48,032 bases of DNA, from positions 1-48,032 of the forward strand of contig JAEEIK010000046.1 of assembly GCA_016281335.1 (NCBI GenBank). The letters run 5' to 3'. The stretch is from Lachnospiraceae bacterium. Lineage in GTDB: Bacteria; Bacillota; Clostridia; Lachnospirales; Lachnospiraceae. A model generated the notes under the pieces. The model did not search any database. It was not told where the DNA came from and was given only the letters and a program-made list of their open reading frames with translations. Position numbers and translations under genes: made by a program. Positions 25,490 to 34,372 of the stretch are shown piece by piece (positions within the stretch are counted from its first letter, which is position 1; every line of letters starts with the position of its first letter).

Positions 25490-26217
25490 ATGGGTTCTGC
25501 TCCCGCTTCCTTTCTTATCCTGTTTACTTCTTCAATTATTGCAGGGATGCTTCGCGAATCATTTCTGCTGCCCTTTATTACCGGCATATACGGCGCATCC
25601 GTCTCCACCCTGATATACTCTGCCGGGACTCCGGCAGCCACTTCCTTTATCTTCTTTGCCTCCGGCCTTAATACCAGCGCATTGATCCCTATGTTCCACT
25701 TAAGCTTTACAAACTGCTCTGCCATCTGTGCTGAATATGCAAAGCCATGCAGCAGGCCTTTTACCTTCGGATGTGCTTTTAATATCTTCAGTGTATCCTC
25801 CGCCGCATCAACCGAATGCACTACTGCCGTCAGGCCATACTTTTCGCAGAGCTCAAGCTGTGCTTCAAAGACTTCCCTCTGGCGTTTTCTTACAGACTCG
25901 TCCTTTATGTTCCTGTAATCCAGGCCACATTCGCCTATAGCTTCAGCCTGTCCTGTTTTCAGAAGTTTCTCCAGACTGTCAATTTCATCCTTCCATGACT
26001 CTTTTATATATAAAGGATGCAAGCCTGCTGCCACACGGATCTTAGGATATACATCGGCTTTGTATCTCTCTGCCATTTCAAGTGCTGCCAGACTCCCGGC
26101 CATATTCTCGCCTGCTTCCATGATCAGCTCTATACCTGCAGCCTTTACCGCCTTCAGCACTTCTTCCCTGTCATCATCAAAAGCCTTATCATGATAATGT
26201 GTATGCGCATCAAACAT
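25465..26217 (-). CDS. tatD: TatD-family metal-dependent deoxyribonuclease
   Basis: A 250-residue TIM-barrel hydrolase. The metal ligands are visible: DAHTHYHD at residues 3-10, GECGLDY near 97, HSVDAAED near 134, LLHGFAYS near 155 and ETDAPYMP near 206. TatD-family enzymes degrade DNA from the 3' end and act in DNA turnover. The length is normal. The C-terminal end, where others have a shared VNRIRK-like helix, is intact. It overlaps rsmA by 25 bases, so the two are translationally coupled. The gene follows the tRNA-Lys terminator; no separate promoter is obvious. Confidence 0.94.
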   Translation of the reverse strand: MFDAHTHYHDKAFDDDREEVLKAVKAAGIELIMEAGENMAGSLAALEMAERYKADVYPKIRVAAGLHPLYIKESWKDEIDSLEKLLKTGQAEAIGECGLDYRNIKDESVRKRQREVFEAQLELCEKYGLTAVVHSVDAAEDTLKILKAHPKVKGLLHGFAYSAQMAEQFVKLKWNIGINALVLRPEAKKIKEVAAGVPAEYIRVETDAPYMPVIKGSRNDSRSIPAIIEEVNRIRKEAGAEPICQKQEIL

Positions 26218-26237
26218 AGTTATGTATCCTCATTAAA

Positions 26238-26274
26238 CAAAAAAGCCCGTCCCCGGGGTTGATCCCCAAAAACG
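26238..26274 (-). terminator. Terminator after tRNA-Lys
   Basis: On the minus strand CGTTTTTGGGG pairs with CCCCGGGGACG across a five-base loop (11 pairs, four of them G-U), followed after GGC by a run of six or more T. It starts about 9 bases after the tRNA 3' end. Confidence 0.7.
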
Positions 26275-26282
26275 AACTTTCG

Positions 26283-26355
26283 TGCACCGCCAGGGGCTCG
26301 AACCCTGGACACCCTGATTAAGAGTCAGGTGCTCTACCAACTGAGCTAGCGGTGC
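26283..26355 (-). tRNA. tRNA-Lys (CUU anticodon)
   Basis: The minus strand from 26355 folds as a 73-nt cloverleaf. The acceptor stem is GCACCGC paired with GCGGTGC plus discriminator A. The D-arm is GCTCAGTTGGTAGAGC, the anticodon stem is CCTGA / TCAGG around loop CTCTTAA (anticodon CTT), and the T-arm is CCAGG-GTTCGAA-CCCTGG like. CCA is not encoded. It has its own promoter and terminator. Confidence 0.97.
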
Positions 26356-26377
26356 TTACGTTTCACACGCAAATGCC

Positions 26378-26406
26378 ATTATAATATATAGGTTTTTAAA
26401 ATGCAA
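26378..26406 (-). promoter_or_regulatory. Sigma-A promoter of tRNA-Lys
   Basis: TTGCAT at 26406-26401, a 17-base A/T-rich spacer, and a perfect TATAAT at 26383-26378 on the minus strand. The tRNA 5' end is 22 bases downstream. Confidence 0.87.
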
Positions 26407-26425
26407 GTGTTTTTTTAATTTTTTT

Positions 26426-28243
26426 TCATGTCTGCACATCGATATAATATTGAGCCTGTTCTGCAAACATTCCTGCATAGACTCCGCCGTCTTTTCTGAT
26501 CAGTTCCTCATGAGTACCGTACTCTTTAATGGTCTTATCTGCGATCACCGCTATATGATCACAGAACCTGCAGCTTGAGAGTCTGTGTGAGATATATACG
26601 GCAGTCTTTCCGTTTACAAGATTGTCGAATTTCTTATACACTTCATATTCAGCCAGAGGATCAAGCGCCGCTGTGGGCTCATCCAGTATCACCACCGGCG
26701 CGTCACGGTACAGGGCTCTGGCAATTGCCAGCTTCTGGGCCTGACCGCCTGAAGGTTCCACGCCGTTTTCGTCATATTCCTTATACAGAAGCGTTTTCTC
26801 TTTATCCTTAAGGCTGTTTATCCATTCGGCCGTACCGCTCATCTCATAAATATCTTCAGGAACCGCAGCAGTTCTTTTTTCAGTATCCTTTAGTCCGAAA
26901 CTTACATTTTCTTCTATAGTGTAGCCAAAGAGTTTGAAATCCTGAAATACCACGGCCAGCAGTTTTACATATTCTTCATAAGAATAATCCCGGATGTTTT
27001 TACCGCAGATCCTTATCTCTCCTTCAGTTACATCGTAAAGCCGGGTTATCAGCTTGACCAGCGTGGATTTACCCGCCCCGTTTACACCAACCAGTGAAAG
27101 ACTCTCTCCTTTTTTTATCTGCAGGTTTATATCTTTTAATATCCAGTTATCCGTTCCCGGATACTTAAACGATACATGATCGAAAACTATGCCGTCGAAT
27201 GCTTTGTCATCGATGTTTTCATTACCCGCGGATTCTTCATCGACAAGTTTCATGTATGCGATAAATGCGCTCATAAAATTACTCTTCATCATCAGCTGCT
27301 GCGCGTTCGTGATAAAACTGATAAGACAATCATTTGTAAACACTTCGATCGCGCTTATGCACATCACAAAATCCGCAAGACTGATGCTTCCTTTCAATAC
27401 CGACAAACCCAGCCAGCCGTAGGAAATTCCGTAACCCACGGCGGATGCTATGCTTCCGATGCTTCCCCATCTCAGCTGTTTTCCTGCACATTCGTTATCC
27501 ATCTTATTCAGTTCTTTTGCATTCTCAACGGCCTTCTTTTCCACAAGAGGGATTGCATCATAAAGCCTCAATTCCTTTGCATATTCACGCCCGTTTATCT
27601 TAGTATAGATGTATGTATAAAACTTATTGATAGCCGGTGTCTTCTCAAACACTTCCTGTGAAGCAGCATTGATCTTTGATGTGCAGAACGCATTGACCGA
27701 TACTGCAAGTACTGACATCAGCAGTATCAGAGGCGATACCCCGAATACTATCCCTATCACACTGAATATCACAAGAAGGCTTGTTCCCAGCTTAACGATG
27801 CATTCCGACATTCCCCTGATACCGCCGGAATACCATGACATACCGGTCTCTGCTTTCTGCCTTGCACTTAAGCCTTCTTCCGTTTCCGTTAATTCGAATT
27901 TAAGCTTCATGGCTTTTTCGGAAAGCATAAGGTCAAGTTTTCTTGCAAGACTGTCTTCCTGTATCTGCCGTATCTCACCAAGTATCGTAGTCAGGCTTTT
28001 TACGATATAGTTTCCTCCTACAAGTATTGAGGCTAATATTATAAGTTTTGTCGTATCCTTATCTCCTGTCAGTTCTGCAACTATGTATTTAGGAAGCAGC
28101 ATATTTATCACCGGACAAAGAGACAGGAACAGTATGTTAAATAATATCAGCATGGCATAGTGAGGTTTTTCCTTAAGCGCGAAACGGTAAAAATATGAAC
28201 ATACAGCCATGCTCTTTTTTATCTCAGCAAGCAGCTTCTTCAT
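26426..28243 (-). CDS. ABC exporter half-transporter (permease-ATPase fusion), second of pair
   Basis: A 605-residue half-transporter. The N-terminal about 330 residues hold membrane segments (for example YAMLILFNILFLSLCPVINM and LGTSLLVIFSVIGIVFGV). The ATPase has Walker A GVNGAGKST, signature SGGQAQKLAIARAL, Walker B VVILDEPTAALD and the H-loop ISHRLSS. All ATPase motifs look intact. The ATG at 28243 has AGGAGG upstream and is preferred to one at 28294; it overlaps the preceding half-transporter by 20 bases. The pair should form a heterodimer exporting a drug, lipid or peptide. Substrate unknown. Confidence 0.92.
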   Translation of the reverse strand: MKKLLAEIKKSMAVCSYFYRFALKEKPHYAMLILFNILFLSLCPVINMLLPKYIVAELTGDKDTTKLIILASILVGGNYIVKSLTTILGEIRQIQEDSLARKLDLMLSEKAMKLKFELTETEEGLSARQKAETGMSWYSGGIRGMSECIVKLGTSLLVIFSVIGIVFGVSPLILLMSVLAVSVNAFCTSKINAASQEVFEKTPAINKFYTYIYTKINGREYAKELRLYDAIPLVEKKAVENAKELNKMDNECAGKQLRWGSIGSIASAVGYGISYGWLGLSVLKGSISLADFVMCISAIEVFTNDCLISFITNAQQLMMKSNFMSAFIAYMKLVDEESAGNENIDDKAFDGIVFDHVSFKYPGTDNWILKDINLQIKKGESLSLVGVNGAGKSTLVKLITRLYDVTEGEIRICGKNIRDYSYEEYVKLLAVVFQDFKLFGYTIEENVSFGLKDTEKRTAAVPEDIYEMSGTAEWINSLKDKEKTLLYKEYDENGVEPSGGQAQKLAIARALYRDAPVVILDEPTAALDPLAEYEVYKKFDNLVNGKTAVYISHRLSSCRFCDHIAVIADKTIKEYGTHEELIRKDGGVYAGMFAEQAQYYIDVQT

Positions 28244-30032
28244 CTTTTTCCTCCTCACGATAATACTGTGCCTGCATTTCAAAGAGTCCGGCATACCTTC
28301 CCTTTTTCCTCATCAATTCCTCGTGGGAACCGTACTCACTGATCCTCCCGTCTTCAAACAAAGCGATATGATCACAGAAACCGGTGCTTGCCAGACGATG
28401 GGAAACATATACGGCAAGCTTGCCTTTTACAAAGCTGTCAAAACGTTTATAAAGCTCACTCTCCGCATGCGCATCCAAAGCAGCCGTCGGTTCATCCAGT
28501 ATCACCACCGGCGCATCTTTATACAAAGCTCTTGCCAGAGCCATCTTCTGCTTCTCTCCTCCCGACAAAAGGATACCGTCGTTATGATGTACACGAAGCA
28601 TGGGAGAGTCAATTCCCTTCGGAAGTGAATTAAGCTTTTCCTTAAGTCCGGCTTGTTCAAGACAGGCTATAACACGCTTTGCATCCGTTTCTTCGCCGGC
28701 TTTCATCGATACATTCTCTGCCAGAGTGAAGCCGTAGCATTCCATATCCTGGAATACCGGAGCAAAAAGTCTGTAATACTCTCTGGTGCTGATGCTCTCT
28801 ATATCCCTGCCGTTTAAGAGTATCCTTCCTTCTGACGGCTTATATAATTTCAACAACAGTTTGATAAACGTAGTCTTCCCCGCGCCGTTTATGCCTACCA
28901 CAGCAAGCTTCTCCGAAGGATTAAGAGTCAGGTTCACATCTTTAAGTGCATAACTCTCACTTCCGGGATATTTAAAGGAGACATTCTCAAAACGGATTTC
29001 ATAACCGGATGCTTCCTCCGGCTTGCTCCCTTCATCCTTCTGCTCATCGCAGTATTCGTTAAGCGCACGGTAATCATTCGTTTCGGCGCTGCACTTCCTT
29101 AAGTGTGCGCTGATCTTCATAAGGTTCATCAGTGCATCGGCCATCTGACGCACGCAGCCCGCATAAAGTATGAAATCTCCTATGCCAAGATCGCCTTTCA
29201 ATATCAGATATATCAATGCCGCATACAACAGACCTTCCCTTAACATATCCATGCTGTTGGTAAACATTCCGCTTATCAGCCAGCTTTTTCTTGCCAGACG
29301 AGTTTTTTCATGCAGTACTCCGTTTAGTTCTTTCTGAGTGGCGTTGAGTTTTTCCCGTAACTGAAAAAGCCGTATATCTTTACCATATGAAAAATCCGAA
29401 CTGATCTTTTTGAAATATTCCAGTTCTCTTTTTTCTTTAAGTACATCATCATTTGTAAGCTGCTTCTCTTTCTTTGATGCTTTCTCAACAGACAGATAAG
29501 ATAAGATCCCAAACAATAACACCGCAACAGCCAGAGGAATGCTTAGGAATGCCAGTATGACTGCAGCAAGGATACAGGTAAAGAGATGCGTGCAAAGATC
29601 CAACGTGAATCTTATGATACCTTCTATTCCTACATCCACATTTCTTGTAGATGCCTTCGACTTCTCAATGGCATCAAGGACTTCTCGCTCTTCCAGTCTT
29701 TCATAAAATAACGAAATTACTTTTTTATTTCGTTCAAGCATGAACATCGGACGCACATAAAAAGCAGCGGGATCCTTCCAGAAATTGACCGTATTCTGTC
29801 CGATAAGACAGATAATGTTAGCCAGCGTAAGGAAAACCACCATACTCATCAGCTTTTCCGCTGCTATTCCCGCCCCTATAAATTCCACTATGTATTTTCC
29901 GAGAAATAACCAGATGAATCTGGATGCCGCATTGCAGAATAAAGCCAGTATCAATAAGATGATCAGGTAGGGCTTATGTTTTGCCACACCCTTATAGACA
30001 TATAAGATATTCTCCGCGGTATTGTACTTCAT
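28224..30032 (-). CDS. ABC exporter half-transporter (permease-ATPase fusion), first of pair
   Basis: A 602-residue half-transporter paralogous to the next gene. Membrane segments lie in the first about 310 residues (YLIILLILALFCNAASRFIW, LFTCILAAVILAFLSIPLAV). The ATPase has Walker A GINGAGKTT, signature LSGGEKQKMALARAL, Walker B VVILDEPTAALDAHAE and the switch His in VSHRLAS. The N-terminus lacks a peptidase domain, so it is not a bacteriocin-processing type. Its start overlaps the stop of the DUF3810 gene (ATGA), so the membrane metalloprotease-like protein and both half-transporters are translated together. Confidence 0.92.
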   Translation of the reverse strand: MKYNTAENILYVYKGVAKHKPYLIILLILALFCNAASRFIWLFLGKYIVEFIGAGIAAEKLMSMVVFLTLANIICLIGQNTVNFWKDPAAFYVRPMFMLERNKKVISLFYERLEEREVLDAIEKSKASTRNVDVGIEGIIRFTLDLCTHLFTCILAAVILAFLSIPLAVAVLLFGILSYLSVEKASKKEKQLTNDDVLKEKRELEYFKKISSDFSYGKDIRLFQLREKLNATQKELNGVLHEKTRLARKSWLISGMFTNSMDMLREGLLYAALIYLILKGDLGIGDFILYAGCVRQMADALMNLMKISAHLRKCSAETNDYRALNEYCDEQKDEGSKPEEASGYEIRFENVSFKYPGSESYALKDVNLTLNPSEKLAVVGINGAGKTTFIKLLLKLYKPSEGRILLNGRDIESISTREYYRLFAPVFQDMECYGFTLAENVSMKAGEETDAKRVIACLEQAGLKEKLNSLPKGIDSPMLRVHHNDGILLSGGEKQKMALARALYKDAPVVILDEPTAALDAHAESELYKRFDSFVKGKLAVYVSHRLASTGFCDHIALFEDGRISEYGSHEELMRKKGRYAGLFEMQAQYYREEEKDEEAAC

Positions 30033-31264
30033 TTATCATCCCCGCCGTAAAAATACTGTAACAACAGTAAGGTCACTCCGTCATAACAGTTTTCCTGCAG
30101 TATCTCTGCCTGCATCTCCCAACCCTTGTCGGCCGTGGTGTGGATCACCTCGTCAACTGCAGGCATCTCGTCGATCACATGGATATCTTCTTCATATAGC
30201 TGCTGTTCTATCTGTTCCCCGGCATTATATATCTGCCATACACGTTTGCTGAATTCAGGTTCGGGACCGAACAATTCCTCTATTGTTTCTGCCAGCTGCA
30301 ACAATTCTTCTTCGCTCCTTACTTCTTTTAGCTTTCCGATCTTTCCTTCTGCCTGCAGTCTTTCGATCTCCTTATTCCTGGTCTCATAATAATCTTCGGA
30401 AACATAATCATACATATCGAAGGCAGCGGCCAGCTTAAGATAAGGATCGTCGCTGCGTATCAAAGCCAGCTGACTTAAGAAGTTGGCTTCGTTCTCTTTA
30501 TAATAGCCTTTATGATGCGCCAGTTCATGAGCATCCAGGACGCTGCTCCAAAGCGGAGACATATAGCGGTTATGCGTGGGTTCCATGGTGTAAGGATAGT
30601 TGTAGCCGCCTATCCCCATCCTTTCAAGTATGTCTGAACATAAAGCTTCCTTTACCGGCGGATAGTAGCCTGTAAGGCGGCTGTACTCGCTGCCGAGAGC
30701 CTGTAGGGCTTCAGTTATATGCGGCAACCTTTCTTCGGCAGTCGGAAAATCCACGCTGCCGTCTTCTGCGATATATATCTCTTCGGCAGCTGCATTTCCC
30801 TGTTCCACGATATATGTCAGCAGATCATATATTTCATCATATGTGAATTCCGTGCGAAGTTCCGTATTGCCCCTGCCCAGCACCGTACCGCAGAAGGGTA
30901 TGAACCAGGTGGGAACATAGATCAGGATTACTATTAAGAGACCTGTAATGAATGTTTTGAAATATGCTTTGCAGAAATCCCTATAGCCTGCTTTTTTTCC
31001 CAGGAAGAGAAGAAGCAGTATCAGTATAAGTGAAAACACCAGCATACCGGCGCCGATAAACATTATTACCTCGCCGAGAGCAAAGGGGATCGGCGCCGTA
31101 ACATGACTGATACAGTCACAAAGTATGCAATATACATTATCCGCATACTTATCGCAGACTTCGGGAAACAGCGCTGTAACGGACAGCATAAGTATAAGAC
31201 CGATAAGTATGAAAACCGTTCTCGCAAAACTCTTCTTTTTCTTTTGGGATCTTTTATGCATCAT
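30029..31264 (-). CDS. DUF3810 membrane metalloprotease-like protein
   Basis: A 411-residue protein of the DUF3810 family. Three membrane segments lie in the first about 125 residues (TVFILIGLILMLSVTALF, VIMFIGAGMLVFSLILILLLL, FITGLLIVILIYVPTWFIPF). The rest is outside the hydrophobic part and holds the zinc-protease-like HELAHHKGYYKENEANFL (HExxH plus a downstream Glu). Proteolysis has not, to my knowledge, been shown for the family. ATG at 31264 is chosen; an upstream TTG at 31291 lies inside the palindromic repeat. A TATAAT at 31276-31271 sits only six bases before the ATG, without a matching -35. The gene is coupled to the ABC exporter pair by ATGA. Confidence 0.86.
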   Translation of the reverse strand: MMHKRSQKKKKSFARTVFILIGLILMLSVTALFPEVCDKYADNVYCILCDCISHVTAPIPFALGEVIMFIGAGMLVFSLILILLLLFLGKKAGYRDFCKAYFKTFITGLLIVILIYVPTWFIPFCGTVLGRGNTELRTEFTYDEIYDLLTYIVEQGNAAAEEIYIAEDGSVDFPTAEERLPHITEALQALGSEYSRLTGYYPPVKEALCSDILERMGIGGYNYPYTMEPTHNRYMSPLWSSVLDAHELAHHKGYYKENEANFLSQLALIRSDDPYLKLAAAFDMYDYVSEDYYETRNKEIERLQAEGKIGKLKEVRSEEELLQLAETIEELFGPEPEFSKRVWQIYNAGEQIEQQLYEEDIHVIDEMPAVDEVIHTTADKGWEMQAEILQENCYDGVTLLLLQYFYGGDDK

Positions 31265-31286
31265 AGTGACATTATAACACAGACAA

Positions 31287-31357
31287 GTCAATCACGGGGA
31301 CGGTTCTGCGGTTGAAAATCTTTGATTTTCAACCGCAGAACCGTCCCCATGATTGAC
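31287..31357. repeat. 71-bp near-perfect palindrome (REP/MITE-like)
   Basis: Two 34-base arms (31287-31320 and 31324-31357) separated by TTT match at 33 of 34 positions. The core is GGGGACGGTTCTGCGG and its complement. From memory, cores of the GGGGACGGTTCT type recur in many Firmicute genomes as mobile hairpins; no transposase is adjacent here. It encodes the last 22 residues and stop of the 31288-32355 gene. Confidence 0.9.
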
Positions 31358-32355
31358 AAAACAAAAATAACAGCACAGACAGTTCTTATGCGCTTCATAT
31401 TCCTTGATATCTTCGTGAACTCCTTATCTTCATAGACAGGAATGAAAGAAACTATCTCGTTTTTATCGTCTTCGTAAGTTTCAAGCTCTTTCAGCTTTTC
31501 TTTTACGTCATTTATTTCTGCCTGACTCTCTTCCAGCTTCTGTTCCTCTTCATAAAGGGCCTCTGTCCTGTTCTGAAGATCTTCGGTTTCATCATCCAGA
31601 TAGGAATACTTCCGATCCAGCTCATCATACTTTTCCTGCAGAGCATCTGCTCTTGCCTGCAATACCGCCGCTCTTGCTTTCAGATCGGAAGGAAGCAGGG
31701 CCTGTATCTCAGGAGATAATTCATTCTCATTATTCTCTATCTCTGTGTAATCCCTGATGGCACCGGTAGAAATAAGATATGCAAATATCTCTTTCATCAG
31801 CACTTCCCTGGTGCTCTGTATCTTAACGGCTTCCATCTGGAGTTCACCGTTTTCTATCACATAAGGTTCCGCCTTTTTGTTTGCTTCTTCCTGCCCTGCA
31901 TTAAGTTCTTCCCTTTTCTGCTTCAGCTCTTCGGCCTTCGCCTGCATCTTATCCAGATATTCCTGCCACTGTTTTCTGTTGCTCTCGGCAATATCTGCTT
32001 CCAGCGCATCATCCGTCATCCCTCCGGTATCGGCAAGTATCGTCAGCTTTCTCTTAAGCGCCTCCGCTGTCTCTTTTTCTTTCTCTTCATTTTCAGGCTC
32101 TTCCTTGTAGCTCCAGGCATAATTGTTCTTATCCTTAGCGTACAATATGATATCTTCTTTTCCGAAGGCTTTCAGCAGCTCATCCGTCGCTTCATGCTTC
32201 AGTTCAAAATAACCGTCCTCCGCGTTGCTATCCCTGTAACTCTTTTTTATTCCCTTCTCTATGCTGCCGCCGAAAACAAAAAAGCCCCCGGCGATAACAG
32301 AAACTGTCACCAGAAGCACTATTATATATGTTTTCGGAATTCGCGATCCTGTCAT
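31288..32355 (-). CDS. Coiled-coil membrane protein with repeat-derived C-terminus
   Basis: A 355-residue protein I do not recognise. A membrane segment at about 9-30 (YIIVLLVTVSVIAGGFFVF) is followed by an acidic, highly charged middle with long coiled coils (about 105-165 and 220-300; EELKQKREELNAGQEEANKK, DALQEKYDELDRKYSYLDDE). A second hydrophobic segment lies at about 325-341. The middle would lie between two membrane anchors. The last 22 residues (SIMGTVLRL onward), including part of the second hydrophobic segment, are read from the palindromic repeat. The original C-terminus was therefore probably different or longer. It is followed by the DUF3810 and ABC exporter genes. Confidence 0.78.
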   Translation of the reverse strand: MTGSRIPKTYIIVLLVTVSVIAGGFFVFGGSIEKGIKKSYRDSNAEDGYFELKHEATDELLKAFGKEDIILYAKDKNNYAWSYKEEPENEEKEKETAEALKRKLTILADTGGMTDDALEADIAESNRKQWQEYLDKMQAKAEELKQKREELNAGQEEANKKAEPYVIENGELQMEAVKIQSTREVLMKEIFAYLISTGAIRDYTEIENNENELSPEIQALLPSDLKARAAVLQARADALQEKYDELDRKYSYLDDETEDLQNRTEALYEEEQKLEESQAEINDVKEKLKELETYEDDKNEIVSFIPVYEDKEFTKISRNMKRIRTVCAVIFVLSIMGTVLRLKIKDFQPQNRPRD

Positions 32356-32373
32356 GGTTTAAAAGCGGTTTTA

Positions 32374-32424
32374 GTCATTTTTACTTGCTACGCAAGTAAA
32401 AATGACAGCTCACACTGTCATTTT
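32374..32424 (-). promoter_or_regulatory. Two overlapping, mutually exclusive hairpins in the leader
   Basis: Hairpin B (AAAATGACAG / CTGTCATTTT, 32399-32424) is followed by TTTTTACTT on the minus strand and can act as a terminator for ftsH. Hairpin A (perfect 15-bp arms, 32374-32388 and 32392-32406, three-base loop) uses the same bases as the 3' arm of B. Both lie between a predicted promoter and the start codon at 32355. Confidence 0.55.
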
Positions 32425-32493
32425 CAGAGAAGGTATTTCTTTCTTATGGGGTTATAGCAAAAACTATATAATGTATTGGGGGTTACAATATGC

Positions 32494-32521
32494 ATTATAG
32501 CAGATTATGTATATTCGTCTA
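32494..32521 (-). promoter_or_regulatory. Extended -10 promoter upstream of the coiled-coil gene
   Basis: On the minus strand TGCTATAAT (extended -10, TATAAT at 32499-32494) with a weak -35 TAGACG at 32521-32516 (16-base spacer). The predicted leader before the ATG at 32355 is about 130 bases and contains the overlapping hairpins. Confidence 0.5.
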
Positions 32522-32572
32522 TTCGTAAATCTAACAAATATAATAATTTCATCGGTACTTTTTTGGTGATTT

Positions 32573-34372
32573 CTACACAAAAAGTGCTTCGAACTCTTCC
32601 CTGCTGATCCTTTCCTTCTCTATCAGCAGGCTTGCACACTTGTGCAGTATCTCCATATTCTCCTCAAGTATCTGCTTTGCAGCCGTATAAGCGTCATCTA
32701 TCAGCTTCTTAACGGCATTGTCGATTTCTGCAGATTTGGCTTCACTGATATTCTTGGCATGGGCCAGATCCCGTCCTATGAAGACTTCTTCTTCGCTGTC
32801 TTCGTAATTGATCATGCCCAATTCCGACATACCGAAGCGTGTTACCATGCTCCTGGCTTTTTTGGTCGCGCTCTTTATATCACCTGAAGCTCCCGTGGTC
32901 ACATCGCCTATTACCAATTCTTCTGCTATACGTCCGCCAAGTGTGACCATCAGCTCCTGCCTTAACTGTTCCTTTGTCATGAACATATCATCCTTATCGG
33001 GAAGCGGCATGGTATAGCCTGCTGCACCAACACCCGTGGGTATTATCGATACAGTATAGACCGGTCCGACCAGGGGTAACAGGTGGAAGAGTATGGCATG
33101 TCCGGATTCATGATAGGCCGTGATCCTCTTCTCCTTATCCGATATCACGCGGCTCGTCTTCTCGGTACCTATGCCCACCTTGATGAAGGATTTATTGATA
33201 TCCTCACTGGTAATAAATTTTCTGTCAGCCCTGGCGGCCTTTATGGCTGCTTCATTCAGAAGATTTTCAAGATCGGCGCCTGTAAAGCCTGCCGTAGTCC
33301 TTGCGATATCTTCCAGTTTTACATCCTCTCCGAGATTTTTATTTCTTGCATGTACTCCGAGTATCTCTTCCCTGCCCTTGATATCGGGAGGTGATACGGT
33401 TATCTTTCTGTCAAACCTTCCGGGGCGCAGTATAGCCGGATCCAGTATATCCACACGGTTTGTAGCCGCCATTACTATGATGCCCTCGTTTACTCCGAAG
33501 CCGTCCATCTCCACAAGCATCTGGTTTAAAGTCTGCTCTCTTTCATCATGGCCGCCGCCCATACCTGTACCACGGCGCCTTGCCACCGCATCAATCTCAT
33601 CAATAAAGACGATGCAGGGTGAATTCTTCTTGGCTTCCGCAAAGAGATCCCTTACTCTCGATGCACCCACACCTACAAACATTTCCACGAAATCCGAACC
33701 TGAAATTGAGAAGAAAGGTACTCCGGCCTCTCCGGCCACAGCCTTTGCCAGCAATGTTTTACCGGTTCCGGGCCTTCCCTCAAGAAGTATGCCTTTCGGT
33801 ATGCGGGCGCCTGCCTCGGTAAACTTCGTCGGCTCTCTTAAAAAATCCACCAGTTCTTCCAGATCATCTTTTTCTTCCTTAAGTCCCGCAACATCGGCAA
33901 ATTTGATCCCGCTGTCCGTGACCATCTGCGCCCGGCTCTTGCCGAAATTCATCATACGCGCGCCTGCTCCGCCGCTTGCAGACTGATTGTTCTGCATCGC
34001 CGAAAAGAAGAAAACAAACATGATTATCAGAAGCAGATAGGGCAATACATATTCAAGGAACCAGTTATCTTTCGGAACATCCCTTATGATTGTCTCTATA
34101 CCCTTGTTTTTGGTAAGCTCTTCTATCTCCCGTACATCAGTCACACTGAATTCAAAACCTGTGCCGTCTTTCTTAAGTACCCTTATACTGCCTGTAGGAA
34201 CTTCCCTGTTCTGAACTATGGTCACCGATACCACTTCATTGTTTTTAAAAGCCGAATCAAATTCCGCCCTCGTATGTATATTTGTCTGTTTTGAATATAG
34301 TCCGAGCCATATCGCTGCCGCAACCAGCAGCATTATCACGAAAAAGTAGGCTCCTGTTCCGGATTTTTTCAT
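32573..34372 (-). CDS. ftsH: ATP-dependent zinc metalloprotease FtsH
   Basis: A 599-residue membrane AAA protease that degrades misfolded membrane proteins and selected regulators. TM1 is at about 8-26, an external domain at 30-105, TM2 at 107-125. The AAA module has Walker A GRPGTGKT (199-206), Walker [11 protein letters not shown] and the SRH region [20 protein letters not shown]. The zinc site HESGH is at 421-425 with the third ligand in the [10 protein letters not shown] region. The usual LVGPPGTGKT is [10 protein letters not shown] here. The start overlaps hpt by ATGA. The hpt-ftsH order after tilS is conserved in Firmicutes. Confidence 0.97.
   Translation of the reverse strand: MKKSGTGAYFFVIMLLVAAAIWLGLYSKQTNIHTRAEFDSAFKNNEVVSVTIVQNREVPTGSIRVLKKDGTGFEFSVTDVREIEELTKNKGIETIIRDVPKDNWFLEYVLPYLLLIIMFVFFFSAMQNNQSASGGAGARMMNFGKSRAQMVTDSGIKFADVAGLKEEKDDLEELVDFLREPTKFTEAGARIPKGILLEGRPGTGKTLLAKAVAGEAGVPFFSISGSDFVEMFVGVGASRVRDLFAEAKKNSPCIVFIDEIDAVARRRGTGMGGGHDEREQTLNQMLVEMDGFGVNEGIIVMAATNRVDILDPAILRPGRFDRKITVSPPDIKGREEILGVHARNKNLGEDVKLEDIARTTAGFTGADLENLLNEAAIKAARADRKFITSEDINKSFIKVGIGTEKTSRVISDKEKRITAYHESGHAILFHLLPLVGPVYTVSIIPTGVGAAGYTMPLPDKDDMFMTKEQLRQELMVTLGGRIAEELVIGDVTTGASGDIKSATKKARSMVTRFGMSELGMINYEDSEEEVFIGRDLAHAKNISEAKSAEIDNAVKKLIDDAYTAAKQILEENMEILHKCASLLIEKERISREEFEALFV

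Noticed and set aside
26248..26274. Second copy of the GGGGACGG palindrome
   Set aside because: The resemblance is limited to CCCCGGGGACGGG. It pairs as an ordinary terminator with T run after tRNA-Lys and lacks the long arms.
33120..33986. 288-codon plus-strand frame
   Set aside because: It is a shadow of ftsH, which is certain on the minus strand.
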